64,000 nucleotides of DNA from Chlorops oryzae (Eukaryota > Arthropoda > Insecta > Diptera > Chloropidae): assembly GCA_020466095.1 (NCBI GenBank), contig CM035806.1:147375167-147439166 (forward strand). The letters are read 5' to 3'. The notes below the pieces were generated by a model. It was not told the DNA's origin. It ran no database searches and saw only the letters and a program-made list of their open reading frames with translations. How positions within the stretch are numbered: the first letter of the stretch is position 1; each line of letters begins with the position of its first letter. A program made the translations under genes and the position numbers. This document shows positions 1 through 12,990 of this stretch, in pieces.

Positions 1-1375
1 TTGATAGATCATCAGCCATTTGTACTTTCAACTGATGGCCGAAAGAGTTGATTTCTGAATTTGGTGTCATTTGTGAGCCGACGGGAGTTCGAGCCAAATA
101 TTGGCCGCCAGATGATGTTACTGAGCCGCATTGTGACATTGACTTTGTCATACCAGGACCACCGTTCGACATCATAACATCCACACAACTATCGCCAGTT
201 GTTGGGCCCATATTGATCATTTGACTATGAGCGATATTGTCCGCGGCGCTGCTATCATTAACGACACCATCTTCATCGATATCCATGTCCTCGGCATTTT
301 TATCCAGCGGTACCGTCTCTTCATCTTCATTATAGATCTTAAAGTATGCGTAAGTTAGATAAATAACTGAGATAATAAACGATGGTATCGGGATCGCCAT
401 TGAATAGATCAGATTGAGCGTATTCTGCCAATAATCGAGATCACTAATAACCAAACTCGGATCGATCTTCGAAAAGTAGCATGGAAATTTTATACCAATT
501 CTAGTATAACGCTTTAGCCATATCGTACAATTTAGCATTGGCGGATAACCGCAGCCTTTTACGTTCGGAAAGAGTCTTGCCCCAACATAAAAGAACATTG
601 AATTATTCCCCATCAGATCAATATTTAATTCAGATATTTCATCAAACGGTCGTCGCTCGCCATTAACAAGTGTTCCAATTGCATTCAATTCAATATCGTC
701 GTCTAAAAGATAACCATTTGAACCATATCCATCGCCATAATTGATTTGCTTATCCATTCGACCGTCATTGGTCATTACTATCGTTTCGATTTCATCATCA
801 TTGGACCCAATTGGCGATATATCACGTGTGCTAACAGCACTCTCAAGCGTTATTTTTGCTCCGATATTATTCTCTCGAATACCGCTGCTCTCAGGACCTC
901 TACCACTATTGAAATGATTTTTTGCCGCATTTGGCGATTCGCTTCCATCGTATTCATAATCTCGTAATGCTCTCTCATATCGATCGGTACGTTTAACTGG
1001 CGGTAGCTCCCGTTCCGCTTCTTTCAAATTTATATGATACTCGGTAAAATTGAATTCGTCCGTGAAATTGTATAAATTTTTTCGATAATTCACGCGTATC
1101 TGCGTGCACGTGTATATGTCCTTTGTGCAACCCTCGCGGCATGATGCCCACGAACAGTTCTTTGCTCCGAAATACGTTTCGACATCATAGGTTTCGCATA
1201 GCGCCGGCGTTTCTTCGAATTGCATAAATATGGTCGTAAAAGCCGGCTCTATAACGAAGGGCACTAAAAAGAGGAACGCAAACATGCTGAATGTGCCGAG
1301 CAATATAAAAAATGCCGTCGTATAAAATAACAATTTCTCCTTGAGAGTTCTAATTTCAATTGGTTCGTCTCCCAT
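1..1375 (-). CDS. TEH-type tipE homologue, sodium-channel accessory subunit (3' end beyond window)
   Basis: On the minus strand an ATG at 1375-1373 opens 458 uninterrupted codons that run off the left edge, so the C-terminus is missing. Membrane segments lie at about residues 16-43 and 319-345, giving cytoplasmic ends and one large extracellular loop. After TM1 the loop has the family signature NCSWASCREGC (residues 73-83) followed by a Cys/Tyr-rich stretch; before TM2 there is GCGYPP and PCYF. Asn sites for glycosylation are seen near residues 73, 103, 109, 257 and 282. The loop has an acidic, low-complexity insert (about 120-240), and the tail after TM2 is at least 110 residues, acidic then Ser/Gly-rich. 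Family members bind the Para sodium channel and raise or tune its current. The single long exon and long tail suggest TEH3 or TEH4; I cannot choose. It is transcribed away from tipE. Confidence 0.9.
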   Translation of the reverse strand, partial: MGDEPIEIRTLKEKLLFYTTAFFILLGTFSMFAFLFLVPFVIEPAFTTIFMQFEETPALCETYDVETYFGAKNCSWASCREGCTKDIYTCTQIRVNYRKNLYNFTDEFNFTEYHINLKEAERELPPVKRTDRYERALRDYEYDGSESPNAAKNHFNSGRGPESSGIRENNIGAKITLESAVSTRDISPIGSNDDEIETIVMTNDGRMDKQINYGDGYGSNGYLLDDDIELNAIGTLVNGERRPFDEISELNIDLMGNNSMFFYVGARLFPNVKGCGYPPMLNCTIWLKRYTRIGIKFPCYFSKIDPSLVISDLDYWQNTLNLIYSMAIPIPSFIISVIYLTYAYFKIYNEDEETVPLDKNAEDMDIDEDGVVNDSSAADNIAHSQMINMGPTTGDSCVDVMMSNGGPGMTKSMSQCGSVTSSGGQYLARTPVGSQMTPNSEINSFGHQLKVQMADDLS

Positions 1376-4039
1376 GTTGTTGTCGGTCTCGTCTCAACTT
1401 GGTCTGTTTCGTTCCAATCTAATCGAATTCGAATGTGATTTGAACAGACCTGATTTCTGATTCTTCTCCACAGAGGATTAAAAAAAAAAATTCCAGGTTG
1501 TGTTGCTGTAGCTTTCTAAGCTTTCTCTAAGGCTATGATTGAAGTTATTCGACCACCGATCTGTTTGATCTCACGACTAGGCGCGATCGATCCGACTTGT
1601 TGCAGGCGTTTTTTTTTTTCTTCTTCTTTATCGAACAGGCATGCCCTTATTATCTAATTGCAGTCTAAGTTGCTTTTAACAGCCAATTGTCAAAAGCATT
1701 CCATTGATTTGATCAACCATAGTTTCCACGATTTGCCTGCCTTCGATTTATGGTTTTTTTTTTCTTTTTTATTACTGCGATAAACACTCAACGATTATGA
1801 TCCCAATTCGGTTTAATACATTCCTAAGTATATAGAAGAGTTTTCATGGACATTATTAATGCCTGCAATCTAAAGCTAAGACTTATTTAAGCTAATTAAC
1901 AATTTGTTTCCAGTTTTTTTTTCTGCGCTTCTTTTGTTGCAACAGTATTTTTTTTGTTTTTATCACAGGGGAAAGTTAGTTTTTATGGCGATCGTGACAG
2001 TCGCATCTACAATATAGCAAGCATACGGCAACGATATACGGCAAAGTACTACGATGCGGCAAAGTACTACGATAGTAGTGGATTGAACCTGCACGAAAGT
2101 TGATGAAAGCTTCTTGAAAATCAATGTTTCGATTTTGGTTTTAGTTGATTTGTGATTATTTTTTCCGCATGTATTCAGCTATAAAATTTTTGTAGATAAG
2201 CCAAAAATTTAGGCTTATTTTATTGTCCGACACTCACTTTGTTCTTTGTGGGGCGGGGCGGGTTCTTTTTTTCTTTTTTTGGGACTACTCATTCATTGCA
2301 TATTCGTGGTAACCGCATTTATTTTGACGCCATTCAAATATCGCTGAGTCTTACAGTTTCATCAGTGCGGTTCCATTACTTACTTACGTAAAGGCTGCAG
2401 CTTGCAATCAATTGTCATTAAAATGTGTGGTTTAACCTTGAAATGAGATTGTTTAGAAAATTCTGGTCTTTAACATCGAATTAAATACACTCACATGAAG
2501 ATTTTTTGTATTCCAAATAGCACAGCGACTGCAAGTGAAAACTTTCTTTCCATGAACTTTGCTTGCGATGAATATTATTATGGCCATCAGTGTGGCACAG
2601 TGTATGTTTTTTTTTTTTTTTTTTAGCTCACGGCTTTAAGTTTCGATTAATTTCTCTCACTAGGATTTGCTTTCGGAGTGTTAATTAATTGGTTTCTTTC
2701 ATTTGCTAAATTTGGTAGCCTATGGTGCTTTTTTTTAATTTTTTTATTTAATTTTTATTTTTTTAATAATTAATTAAGTAACCAGGCTTGATTTAAAATG
2801 TTCCATTTGTTCGATTATTTGTGTCCTTGTGTGTGTAACTCATTGATTTTGCCTTCTTTTTATGCAATTTGGACGGACTCTTTATGAGTTTTTTGATTTT
2901 TCAATTATTTTTCCTTTTTCCCTCTTACACTTTCTCACTGTTTTCGTTTCATACGAATGCTGTTATTATGATAAAATGTGGGGAAAAACGCTTCGCTTCG
3001 CTTCGGTTCGCTTCACCTCACCTTAGCATGCCATTAATTGGATTATGCTAGTGATTTTGAGTTAAACTTTATTTCTGTTATTGTTATTGTTGTTGTTCTT
3101 TTTGTTGTTGTTGTTGTTTCTCTGGCTGTTGAAGAGAATTTCCATTTGTGGCTGTGTGATTTTTTTCTGCGCGATTGTTCGAGCTGCTACAGCGCGTTCC
3201 ACGAAAATTTCATTGAAAATCGATTAGCTTGAAGTTGAACTCTTTTCCCATTGGTTTTTTGTTTTTTTTATTTTTTTTATTTTTTTGTTTTGGTTGGTAT
3301 GTATAGTGTTTGTTGTTGTTGCTGCTTTTGCTGATGTTGTTTTTCGTGATTATTATAATTGTAAAAGCAAGATTTTCAACCCGATTTGCATGGCATGACA
3401 TGGCATCGCATGGCAGAACAATTTTGCAATGCCGTGTACACTCGTTTATACATATGTATTACGCCATCTAGCGTAGCATAACTGTGCACAAAATACGCCA
3501 AAGCAACGATTTACTTCAATTTACTCGAAAATAAATCGAACCGCATTCGCGTTCTTCAACGTAGAATGTCACAAAAAGAAGAGCGCCAGCTTGAGTCCAG
3601 TTAACGCAATGTTGCCGTCTTCTCTTCCTCTCAGCGATGGGTTCCACAGTTTCATTTTAGTGCATGTTTTTGTCGATGTTTTTTTTTCTGTTTTTGTTAG
3701 TTTTTGTTTTGGGATGAGGATTTGGGGGATTTATTACATGTGGTTTTGGAAATATTTTTTACCTTTTTAAATGAAAAAAAAAAAAAAATAAATAAAAATG
3801 GTTGATCACAGCTGCTGTTATATCAGCCTTTGCTTGTGACGCTTCTACTTCGGTGTAGTCGCTATTAGATTATTGCCATTTGATAGCTCCATGCTATCGT
3901 GTCCCCTTTTTTGACCTGATTGTGTACGGGGCGAATCGTGCATTGGCGTTTTAAATGGCATGTTCTGCTGTTTTTTTTTTCTTCTTTTTTTCTTGCTTAT
4001 GTTCTTTTGTCCTGTTTCATTTATTTATATCTTTGCATG

Positions 4040-4115
4040 TTATGTTTATACATACATACATACATATACGTATATGCATTTATATATATATAGATATATA
4101 GATATATATAAATGG

Positions 4116-4152
<37 letters not shown>

Positions 4153-4250
4153 TGCTTCGTGCGATCTTTTTCCCTGTGTTTATCTTTTTTTCTATATATC
4201 TGTATACAATATATATATTATATATACATATGCATATATATATAAATAGA
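4040..4250. repeat. (TA)n / (CATA)n microsatellite region
   Basis: Successive ACATACATAC, TATATAGATA and ATATATATAT runs. Confidence 0.85.
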
Positions 4251-4615
4251 AATACTTTTTTCCCCTATGATTTTTGAGACCAAAAGAAATCGTGCGAGCT
4301 TTGTAGTTATCCGTGGCGACTTTCACTACTTAACTGAGGACACTCGCCACACGGCTGTTACCGAGTCAGCTTAAAGCATCGAGGAGAGCTTTTTGCTTTC
4401 CGTATTGCCGTATTGCCCGTGGTTGCCATATCCCATTGCGTCAAGCTCATGTTTAAACTTGAAAGCACAATTATTCATTTTATGCAGCACCTGTAAGTGT
4501 TCTTAAATCGGACTTTCCGCCAGTTCCTAGTGTACATACATACATAGGCAGGAATGTTTATATATTGCTCTTAAAAAAAAAAGTTACCCCAAATCCGATG
4601 TTTTTCCCCTAAGTA

Positions 4616-4673
4616 CTTAGGTAGGTTGAAGTGGCTGCCATTTAGGCCGTTAATTGGCCCATTGTGATACCAA
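4616..4673 (-). mobile_element. 3' end fragment of the same SINE
   Basis: The reverse complement of this stretch matches the end of the copy at 5166-5382 (GGGCC-ATTAACGGCC and GGCAGCCACTTCAACCTACC), so the two lie in inverted orientation 500 bases apart. Confidence 0.65.
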
Positions 4674-5165
4674 CCCAGCAAGCAAATTTCGGAGCCCTCC
4701 GAATTATGTGTCTAAAAAGAGCCGAATTTAAGAGCCTTTAATGAGTACCTACACACACACATAAAATGGAGCGGTTTCGGGCACAGAAAAATCACTTTTT
4801 TCCGAGCGTTTTCAGTGTTGACAATTCTGATTTGGTTGAAAATTCTGCGAAAAATAAACGGGATGCCCAAAAATGCGATATGCAAGACGTTTCAAATATT
4901 CAGTTCTGTTTCAATTTCGATGCGATAGCACGCGAAAGTTGTGTAAGTAGTGAATGTTACAATTATAAAATGTAAATTTTAACAGGGGAAATAAAAAAAT
5001 AAATTGACCGAAATTTTCATGGAAAGGTACCACCGTTAAAAAGTGTGTTCTCAGCTCAGACGAACAGTAACTGCAGTTCGAAGTAAGCTATAGATTTTAT
5101 AATTTTTTCTTTTCATATGAAAAAATAACTAAATTATAAAAAGTCACGTTTTCATTACCCGTTTA

Positions 5166-5382
5166 GGCGCTTGATCCCAGGGTCCGAGGTTCGATTCCCG
5201 GCACAGGCGAAACGGATTGTAATGTTCCAAGCCTAGCACTGGTTTTTCAAAAATCGCATATTAGGGGCACACTACATAAAAAGACACATACACTCACACA
5301 AACACAAGAAAACCTCCTTGGTATCACAATGGGCCGATTAACGGCCTAAGTGGCAGCCACTTCAACCTACCTACCTACCTAC
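5166..5382 (+). mobile_element. tRNA-derived SINE with (CTAC)n tail
   Basis: The head has a B-box (GGTTCGATTCC) followed by GGCACAGGCGAA, then a body also found at 7811-7980, then GGCAGCCACTTCAAC and a 3' tail of CTAC repeats. The 5' part with the A-box is missing here. Confidence 0.7.
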
Positions 5383-6104
5383 ACTGTGCTCGAATTTGGT
5401 ACTTTTTTTACCGACAACATTGGGAAAAATCTGGTAAGCATAATTGGGGGCCGCTGAATTCAGTCCCATCAACCATTTTTCTAGATTGGCTCTAGTTTTT
5501 GAGATATCGCGGTTTAAAAATTGTGACTAACTTCATTAAAAATTTAAATATATATTTCGTTGCGACTGTTGCTTATATTTACTGGCGCATGAATCAGTCC
5601 ATAACTTTTTCAATTGTATTTGAGATATTCGCTGTTGCAAAATTGTGCAATCAAGAAAATTGATATTTTTATACGTTCTTTCAATTTATTTATACATAAT
5701 AAGATGAAAATTGAAGTACTTTATAGAACGTGAAACTGTCCCAATCGCCAATATTTTTTGAAGACTTCTTTAATTGATGTAAGATTCATTTAAAACTGAA
5801 TCTTTTAAAGTCGAGTCCACCCATCATGATTATGAGAATGATTATTTCACATGCTCGATTAAAAGCAAGATTCAGAAAACGATTCTTCAATAGCTGTATT
5901 CAAAAGACGAGCTCGATATTCCAAATTTCAAAAGCATATTCAATTCAATAGAGCAATCGCCAATTAATCACGTATGGGATTGAAATATGATCATTCAAAT
6001 TGTTGCTATCTTATATTTCACTAAATATTTGACTAAAAATTGAATTGAATGGAATTCGAATTTAAAGTTTAAACGAAAAATTTCCATGACTTTCGATTTG
6101 GAAA

Positions 6105-6170
6105 GCTTGGTGTCGACGGGTGAGCACAGGACTAGAAAACTAGAGTTCCTAGGTTCAAAGCCCACATAAG
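6105..6170 (+). mobile_element. Degenerate tRNA-like SINE head
   Basis: Contains a B-box-like GGTTCAAAGCC followed by CACATAAGGCAA and an A-rich tract, the same order as the other heads in the window. Confidence 0.35.
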
Positions 6171-7497
6171 GCAAGGAAAAAAATAGTTGAATCTATAATA
6201 ATAGTTGCATATAACATATACACGAAAAAGCCAAAAAATTTGTATTGATTTAAAAATTTTTTAAATCTATTTTATTTTTGGAAAGCAATCGATTATAAAT
6301 ATGAGTCGAAAAAGACTCTAAAATGATAGCAAATATGAGTCGTAGAAGACTCGAAAATAGTAACATATATGACTCGCAAATATATCAAATATGACTCCCT
6401 AAGAAGAGTCGCGGCTTGGGTTCCAAATTCTCCGACAAAAGAATCATTTTTGATCAGAAAACGAGCGCATATTTGAACTTTTTAATCAGAAAGGCGACTC
6501 GAAAAAGACTCGCTTTTGATCAAAAATTTCAAAAAATGCTAGCTGCGGTTGCCTTTCGATTTAAAAAAAAATATATTTTTTAAATTTAAAGAAACAGTTC
6601 TCAAAAAGAACTTTAAGATCTGCTCAGTTATTTAACAGAACGGCTTTTATTTCGGATTTTTTCTTAAGTTTCGGGTGGTTGGAGTTCATCCGAAAAAAAA
6701 AAATAAATTTATTTCTATTATATTTTTTTTGGGCTTTGAACTTCACAGAACTCTCGGGTCCTAGTCATATACTTTCCCATTATGCCGTCTTGTCAAATAT
6801 AAAAACGGGTCCCAAAATCGAAATTAATTTTTGGAGCAAGTAAAATGTTTTAAGTGCAAAACAAAATTATGCTTGCATACTTTAGGGATTCACCTTTAAA
6901 CGCGAAAATCTCCGTTAACTGAACCAATCCCAAAATATGAATAGTGAGCCTCATGCAGCTTCGCAAATTGTAGGAAATAAGAAATTTGTCACACAACTGT
7001 CAAAATTTATATAAAAATTTACGATGGGTTAAAGTTGCGAAGGAATTTGCGAAGCTGCATGAGTACCACTAATATCACTATTGTATTCAGCGCATTTTAC
7101 TTAATATGAAAGCCGTCTGTCGGTTTTTTGAACTAGCACAGTGTTATTATTAAAAATTTTAAATATTTCGTTTTTTCTAAAGTGCACAGATAAGTGCACA
7201 GTTTAGTGCAATTTTTGCAATTAAATTTGCACTTCAATATGTGTGATAAAAGGGCTTTCGATTCAGTAGCCTTTCAAGCGCCTAGAAAAGTATCTTTTAG
7301 GTGCCTTTTATGAGGTTTTTATGTGCTTCATTAGGAGGGTGAAAGCACTTTTTTCTGAGTCCGAAAAAACTCCGATCAGGCTCATAAATTATCCACATAA
7401 AGTGTGACCGTTTTCATAGAAAAAAATCAAAAAAAAAAAAAAAATCGCTCATTTCGGACTCTTTCTCGTGAACATTATGACGGTCAATGCTCATAAA

Positions 7498-7742
7498 CAG
7501 GGCTCGGATTTTGTTGACTTTTAAAAATGTAAAGCATACTTTATGGGGTAAAATTTTGTCTTACCAACATTTTGCGAATAAGTTGAGGGATTTGAAACCC
7601 CCAACCCGTTTCTAACATCAAAAAAATTCATATTGAAAATAAAAATCGATTTGAATCTTAAATTTATGTTAGTTGAACAAGATTTGTACTCCACAAAGTA
7701 TGCTTTAAATTTATAAAAGTCAACAAAATCCGAGCAGCCCTG
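7498..7742. mobile_element. hAT-type MITE, 245 bp, family CAGGGCTCGG
   Basis: Ends CAGGGCTCGGATTTTGTTGA and its near inverse are flanked by the identical 8-bp duplication CTCATAAA (7490-7497 and 7743-7750), diagnostic of hAT insertion. Confidence 0.88.
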
Positions 7743-7810
7743 CTCATAAAAATGTCTCCAAAAAATGTAAGTACAAAAAGTGTCCGAAAACGTTTATCTT
7801 GTTTGCTGGG

Positions 7811-7980
7811 TAAGGAGGTTTTCTTGTGTTTTATTGAGTGTATTGCCTTGTTATGTAGTGTGGGATTTTTTGAAAACCCAGTGCTAGGCTTGGAACATTA
7901 CACCCCGTTTCGCCTGTGCCGGAAATCGAACCTCGGACCCTGGGATCAAGATCATAGCACGCATTCCCTACGCCACTGTT
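7811..7980 (-). mobile_element. 5' part of the same SINE, tRNA-like head complete
   Basis: Read on the minus strand it starts AACAGTGGCGTAGGGAATGC (A-box region) and has the B-box GGTTCGATTTCC 45 bases later, then the shared body to AAACCTCCTTA. The 3' tail is absent. Confidence 0.65.
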
Positions 7981-10900
7981 TTTCCCCTAAAAAAAAAAAA
8001 AGAAAACACAAAAAAAAAACATCAATAAAAGGGCATTTAACTGGCCATCCATACTATGTATGATATTTCGAATGTGGCTATGATGTAATTCAACGACAGC
8101 ACGTGCTTTTCACATCGAAAGCGTAGGAAAACGTAAAAATATTGAACTCAAATTGGAAGGGAAGCCCGAATATTTTCACATTCAGTGGAATGGCTAACGC
8201 GAAGGGGAGCGAACGTGGATGAAGGAATGCAAGAATCTCACCTCCCCGCAATTCATTTGACGGTATTATAAACTGGAGCAGGACATGCGCGCTTTACTCT
8301 CTCGCTATCACTCTCACTCACGCTCCCATTGCCTCTTTTGCTTGCCCCTTCAAGTTTTTCCCTTTAATTATGAAAAGAAACAGGATCAGCTGTTGTGTTT
8401 ACAAAGCCAAATGTGAAGTATGACAAATCAATGTGTTGGAGAAATGCAATTCGGTCGCCAGACGGTCGCGTAGTTCAAGCGGAATATCCATGATTAAAGC
8501 GAATCGCGAGATTTTTATATATAAAAAAAACATTCAACATTTCGGGTGTTAGCAAAAGTTAAAAACAAAAGCGAAAAAAAAAGCGAAAAACCACCAAACG
8601 AATACCGATTATCCGGAAACTCAATATTTGAAAATAAATAAATGTGCAATCGTTCGACCATCAAATAAGAATTCGAGGCCCGCATGGGCCAACAAATCGC
8701 ATGGACTTCACATATTAACCCGAATAGAGGACGGTTATCCGGTGATTGAGAAAAACAACAGCTGCAGCAATAATCACTTGAACACACAATGTTAATGACG
8801 TTATGCGAGGACAAGGGACATTAAGGAAATTAAGGTCAGTAGCGATGGGAATCCGCACTAAGGATAAAATGCAAATAAACTAGATGAAAGTGCACACACC
8901 CATTCGATTTTTTAACGATGATGCCAAAAAAAGAAAATAAATAAAAAAATAAAACAGTCTCGAATGCATTCTAGAGCTTCTTGCATCGGGTGTACGGAAT
9001 GCATTTCTATGATTGGTTTTGCAAATTTGAAAACTCAAAACACAAAAGCTTCTTCGAACCAATCATATTCGGAATAGACTTTGTCCAACTTTGAACCTCC
9101 GTCGAAGGTTGAGCGATAATTTCGAAAAAGCGTAGGTCAACTGCAATCTAATCGTCTATTTTTTTATTTATTTTTTTTTTTATTAATTATTCTTGATTTT
9201 CTGAACGATTGAGGATTGACATCATCATTGAATATCATCTTGATATATCTTGCTTTTAAGATAATCGTCTTTTATACGGCTATACGGCACATGTGATGTG
9301 GATTACAGTGATGTCATTCCAGAGATAAAATCTCTCTCGAAATGCTTTGAAAATGGCCAAAAAAACATTTGAAACAAACGAATTTGTGCCACAAAGTTAA
9401 AAACAGATTCAATCTACGAATAAAAGGTAATTTCTGGAAAATGAGAATTTTTAACAAATTTCTTCTTTTCGACCTTTAAGGGATGATGCATTTACTCTTA
9501 TTTCTAGGACGCTCTTATTACTTTCATTTGTGTATGTTCGTATGTTTGTAACTGAGTTTTTGGGGTCGATTTTGTTCAACTTCAAGTAATCAGATTAAGT
9601 TCAAGTTTTTCTACACTTCTCACATATCTCAAATATCAGATTATCCTGATTATGATATGCCAGGACTCGAGCGTGTTTTTTTTTTTTTTTTTATAAGTAT
9701 ATATAGCTAGATTAGATTATTATAACATTTAATGAAAGGCATTTCGTTTGTTTGAGAGAGGAAAAAAGCAAAAACCTGAGAGTGATATAAAGCTAGCTTT
9801 ATTGATTTTCTATTGTAAAAAAAATTATATTAAAGGATTAATAGAGAAGAGAACATGAATTAAAATAGGAAATGGCGAAAATTCAACAATGCGCGCGCAT
9901 TATCGACCGAATTTGAAAGCACAGTCGTCAATGGCAGGCGCGCGAATCTGACGCACGTGACGTGAGGTAAATCGTTGTCGCAGGCCTTTTTCTCCCCCCA
10001 CAGCAACTTCCTTCCGGAGCCGCAGCGTCGACAATTCTCCCTTTTGGCCATGACTTCAAAAGCGCTGCCGCGTTTCAAGTGTTACGAAACAGAAACAGAG
10101 CGAAGATTAATAGAGCGGAGCCGAGCCCAGCCGAGCAGAGTCGTGCCCAACTGTGCAAAAGCCCACAAAAAAATTTTGTTGGCAAAATAGTGCAGTACGA
10201 CGCGGTGCGAAAATCAGTTGCGTTTCAATAGAATGAACGAACAATTTTAGCGAAAAAATTTGCCTATGCAAAAAAAAATTTTCAAAGCACATTTTTCCAA
10301 CAAAAAAATTTACACAATCCATAAGTCTATATGGAATGATAATTTGCAAGACTTATATTTAATAAAAAAAAAATTATTGGAAAAAAACAAAAAAAAAAAT
10401 GCTGTGAAAGAAAGTTTCGAAAGTGAAAGGAAAGGAAAGGAAGCTCCATCCAGAACTGAATGACCCGTACAAAAACCGTGAATGGGAGAAAAAGAGATAA
10501 AGAAACTATGGCATCGTGGCTAGTCGTTCAGTCGGAAGTGCAGCCAAAGTATTATTATTATTATTATTTTGCACAACTAAAGGCAAAGGATATTCGATTC
10601 TGATGAAACCTGTATGCGCAGGACGTGCAATGTTCAATCGAAACAATTGGCTGACCTATTAAAAAAGATAAAATCCAACAAGCATTCAAAGCTGCAGCAC
10701 TGACTGCACTGTGGCCAAAGTGAAAATCGATAGCTTAGCGCAAAAAAAAATTCTTCATTCTTTACCCTTTCTAGCTGCAGCAGCAGCCTCGAAACTAATT
10801 AAGGCTAAAGTAACACGGAACGCGACGCGGACGCGGACGCAGACACGAACACGAACAGCACGAACAGCCAGCTGCATAAAAACGGATAGCGAGCAGTGAG

Positions 10901-11128
10901 AGCGAAATTGAAATCGCTTTGAGTTGCATCGAAGTTCGCTTAATTGCAATAATGTGTTATTGGAGCAGTGTGTCCTTTAACATCGATTGTGTTTAGAGTC
11001 GATTGAAAAGAAATCCGTCTTTTTTTTTTTGTGTGACTATTTTTGGCCTGTATTTGTTGTGCTCGGATTTTCGTTTGTTTCTTTCGATTGATCTTCTGAT
11101 TCGAAAATAAGAAAAAGAGACGTGCACG

Positions 11129-12478
11129 ATGGGTAAGAAAAAGGTGCCCAGCGAGGACTTGATCGTTCCGCCGCAGGATCAACGAATTTGCGGCACTATC
11201 TGTATATGCCAGATGACGCTCGTACTGAGCTCAGTGGCGCTCGTTTATTTGACTGTTGCCATTTATATGCCATCAACGCGTGCGTTTAAGAGCGGCATCG
11301 ATCCGACGCCCGTTATGTGCACGACCACACGATCCGTTACGAAGGATTTGTGCGAATGGGGCTCGTGCGGCGAATGGTGTTTGAGCAAAACTTCCGGCGC
11401 CTGCCAGCAAATTTATGTGAATCTCCGGAATAATGGAACGAATTTAACCTTCCAGAATTGCACGAATTCGGCGAACAAGACATGCTATGGCATCGATCAG
11501 GACAGCGCCGATAAGGCTCGCTGCATTAATGATGAATGTAAGAATCTGACCGGAACATTCAATTGCACTGCTGGCGAATGCGTCAACATAACCGACGCCT
11601 TCGAATGCGTCTTTAAGAATAGCGATGCGCCGATCAAATGTTCGGGGCGGCGTGGCAAGATCAATTGTATGGATATTGGCGGACTATTTTCGTGCAATCG
11701 CGGCACGTGTCGAAAGATCCGTACGCCATATAACTGCGATCGCCGTTGCGTTGACATTCCGACGCGCAATAAAAACGTCGTCGTGCTCAGCGGCGATAAA
11801 GTGTATTTATCGCAATGCCAGAATGCGATCAATTCCGAAACCGAAGAGGAGGTATGGAATGAATCGAGCGATAATGTCGTTATGGCATCGTGTTATTTCA
11901 TTAAGAACACATCGGATCGTGTCGAGGCGGTCGATTGCATTAATGGGTCAACTCTGGAGCATAATATGCTAACGGATCTGACGAATTTCACATATCTAAG
12001 CCATTTGCATATATCGATTGCGGTCGCAGTGCCCGAAATAGCGCCGCTCGATTTCGAATTGACAATATCGAACGAATCGAAATTGATGATCAATTTGGAG
12101 GGCTGTGTGAACACGCTGATGGATGAGTGCAAGGATTTCTTGAAGGATTTCGGCCGCGATGGCAGCAATCATAATGCACGCGCACGTTTCCCATGCTTTT
12201 ATTCGCCATCGAAGAAGGAAATTGTGGTCGCACGATTCGATCTTGAGGTTACCTATAGGCAATTCGTTGTTGCTTCGGTGGTGCCTTCCATATTATTTGT
12301 TGTTTCTTGTCTAGTGCTATTGCTATGCCAGAAGACCGTTTATGTCGGCGACGATGCCAAAATGCGTTTTAAGGGCTGCGTCGACACGGACACAATACTA
12401 AATAAGAATCATTTAGGTTCACAGACTAATTTGGGCGATATTGGTGAAGGAGGAGGCGATGAAGTTATGGCTCTATGA
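11129..12478 (+). CDS. tipE: TipE, auxiliary subunit of the Para voltage-gated sodium channel
   Basis: Intact single-exon frame of 449 residues, close to the 452 remembered for Drosophila TipE. Membrane segments are at about residues 22-47 and 378-399. The extracellular loop between them is very Cys-rich: DLCEWGSCGEWC near residue 74 matches the family signature, then EGF-like repeats with many CxxxxC steps (about 105-215) that distinguish TipE from its TEH paralogues. There are numerous N-x-S/T sites (e.g. NGT, NLT, NCT, NKT). The cytoplasmic tail is about 50 residues. TipE is a plasma-membrane protein of neurons that increases Para current and stabilises the channel at high temperature. The ATG at 11129 is the first methionine and is followed by a basic, hydrophilic N-terminus. 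It lies between two TEH paralogues, a head-to-head neighbour at 1-1375 and a same-strand one at 15896. Confidence 0.96.
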   Translation: MGKKKVPSEDLIVPPQDQRICGTICICQMTLVLSSVALVYLTVAIYMPSTRAFKSGIDPTPVMCTTTRSVTKDLCEWGSCGEWCLSKTSGACQQIYVNLRNNGTNLTFQNCTNSANKTCYGIDQDSADKARCINDECKNLTGTFNCTAGECVNITDAFECVFKNSDAPIKCSGRRGKINCMDIGGLFSCNRGTCRKIRTPYNCDRRCVDIPTRNKNVVVLSGDKVYLSQCQNAINSETEEEVWNESSDNVVMASCYFIKNTSDRVEAVDCINGSTLEHNMLTDLTNFTYLSHLHISIAVAVPEIAPLDFELTISNESKLMINLEGCVNTLMDECKDFLKDFGRDGSNHNARARFPCFYSPSKKEIVVARFDLEVTYRQFVVASVVPSILFVVSCLVLLLCQKTVYVGDDAKMRFKGCVDTDTILNKNHLGSQTNLGDIGEGGGDEVMAL

Positions 12479-12689
12479 GATCCGTCACGTAAGATATTTA
12501 AATAGCTTAAGCGGTTAAATTTTGCAGCTACATATGTATGTATGTATGTATATCGTATGAAGTGTGAGGCGCTGAGAAAGAGCCTATTATGACCATCTTC
12601 GAGGTAGAATGCAGGGCAAGTTTTTTGCATTGTTTCCCTTTTGTACCCGAAGCTCTCTGTGTCTCTGCGTTTATGCGTACGTGTGTAAA

Positions 12690-12990
12690 ATTCTCTCTCA
12701 TCAAATGGCAGGTCTCCTGGCAGGATCGCCAATGTTCGCATGCCGGCATTTATATTTTGAGAGAACTTTGATTATGGTTGACCTCGTACCTTTCTTTTGC
12801 CCGATGAAGACGATTTGTTGAACCTTTCTTTTTGTTGATGACGACCCCATCTACCAAGACCGGGTCGACGGGTATCTGTTAAAGATATTGTCACGGTTGC
12901 TTAAAGGAAGGTACGTGCATTTCTCTCTCACCAAATGGCAGGTCTCCTGGCAGGATCGCCAATGTTCGCAGGCCGGCATTTATATTTTGT
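12690..12990 (+). repeat. 230-bp tandem repeat, 1.3 units
   Basis: TTCTCTCTCA-CAAATGGCAGG recurs at 12691 and 12921, 230 bases apart; the unit also contains ACCGGGTCGACGGGTATCTG. Confidence 0.85.

Larger units (their letters stand above)
1376..11128. other. Divergent intergenic region between the TEH gene and tipE
   Basis: No coding signal was found. The first 500 bases beyond each ATG are probably 5' UTR or promoter sequence. The rest is AT-rich with poly-T runs, a (TA)n tract at 4040-4250, three SINE copies, one tRNA-like head and one hAT MITE (listed separately). At 10528-10533 TCAGTC matches the arthropod initiator consensus 600 bases before the tipE ATG; no clear TATA box or downstream element accompanies it, so it is only a candidate start site. 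Confidence 0.6.

Noticed and set aside
3960..4277. Tyr/Ile-rich 105-codon frame
   Set aside because: It is translation of a (TA)n/(CATA)n microsatellite.
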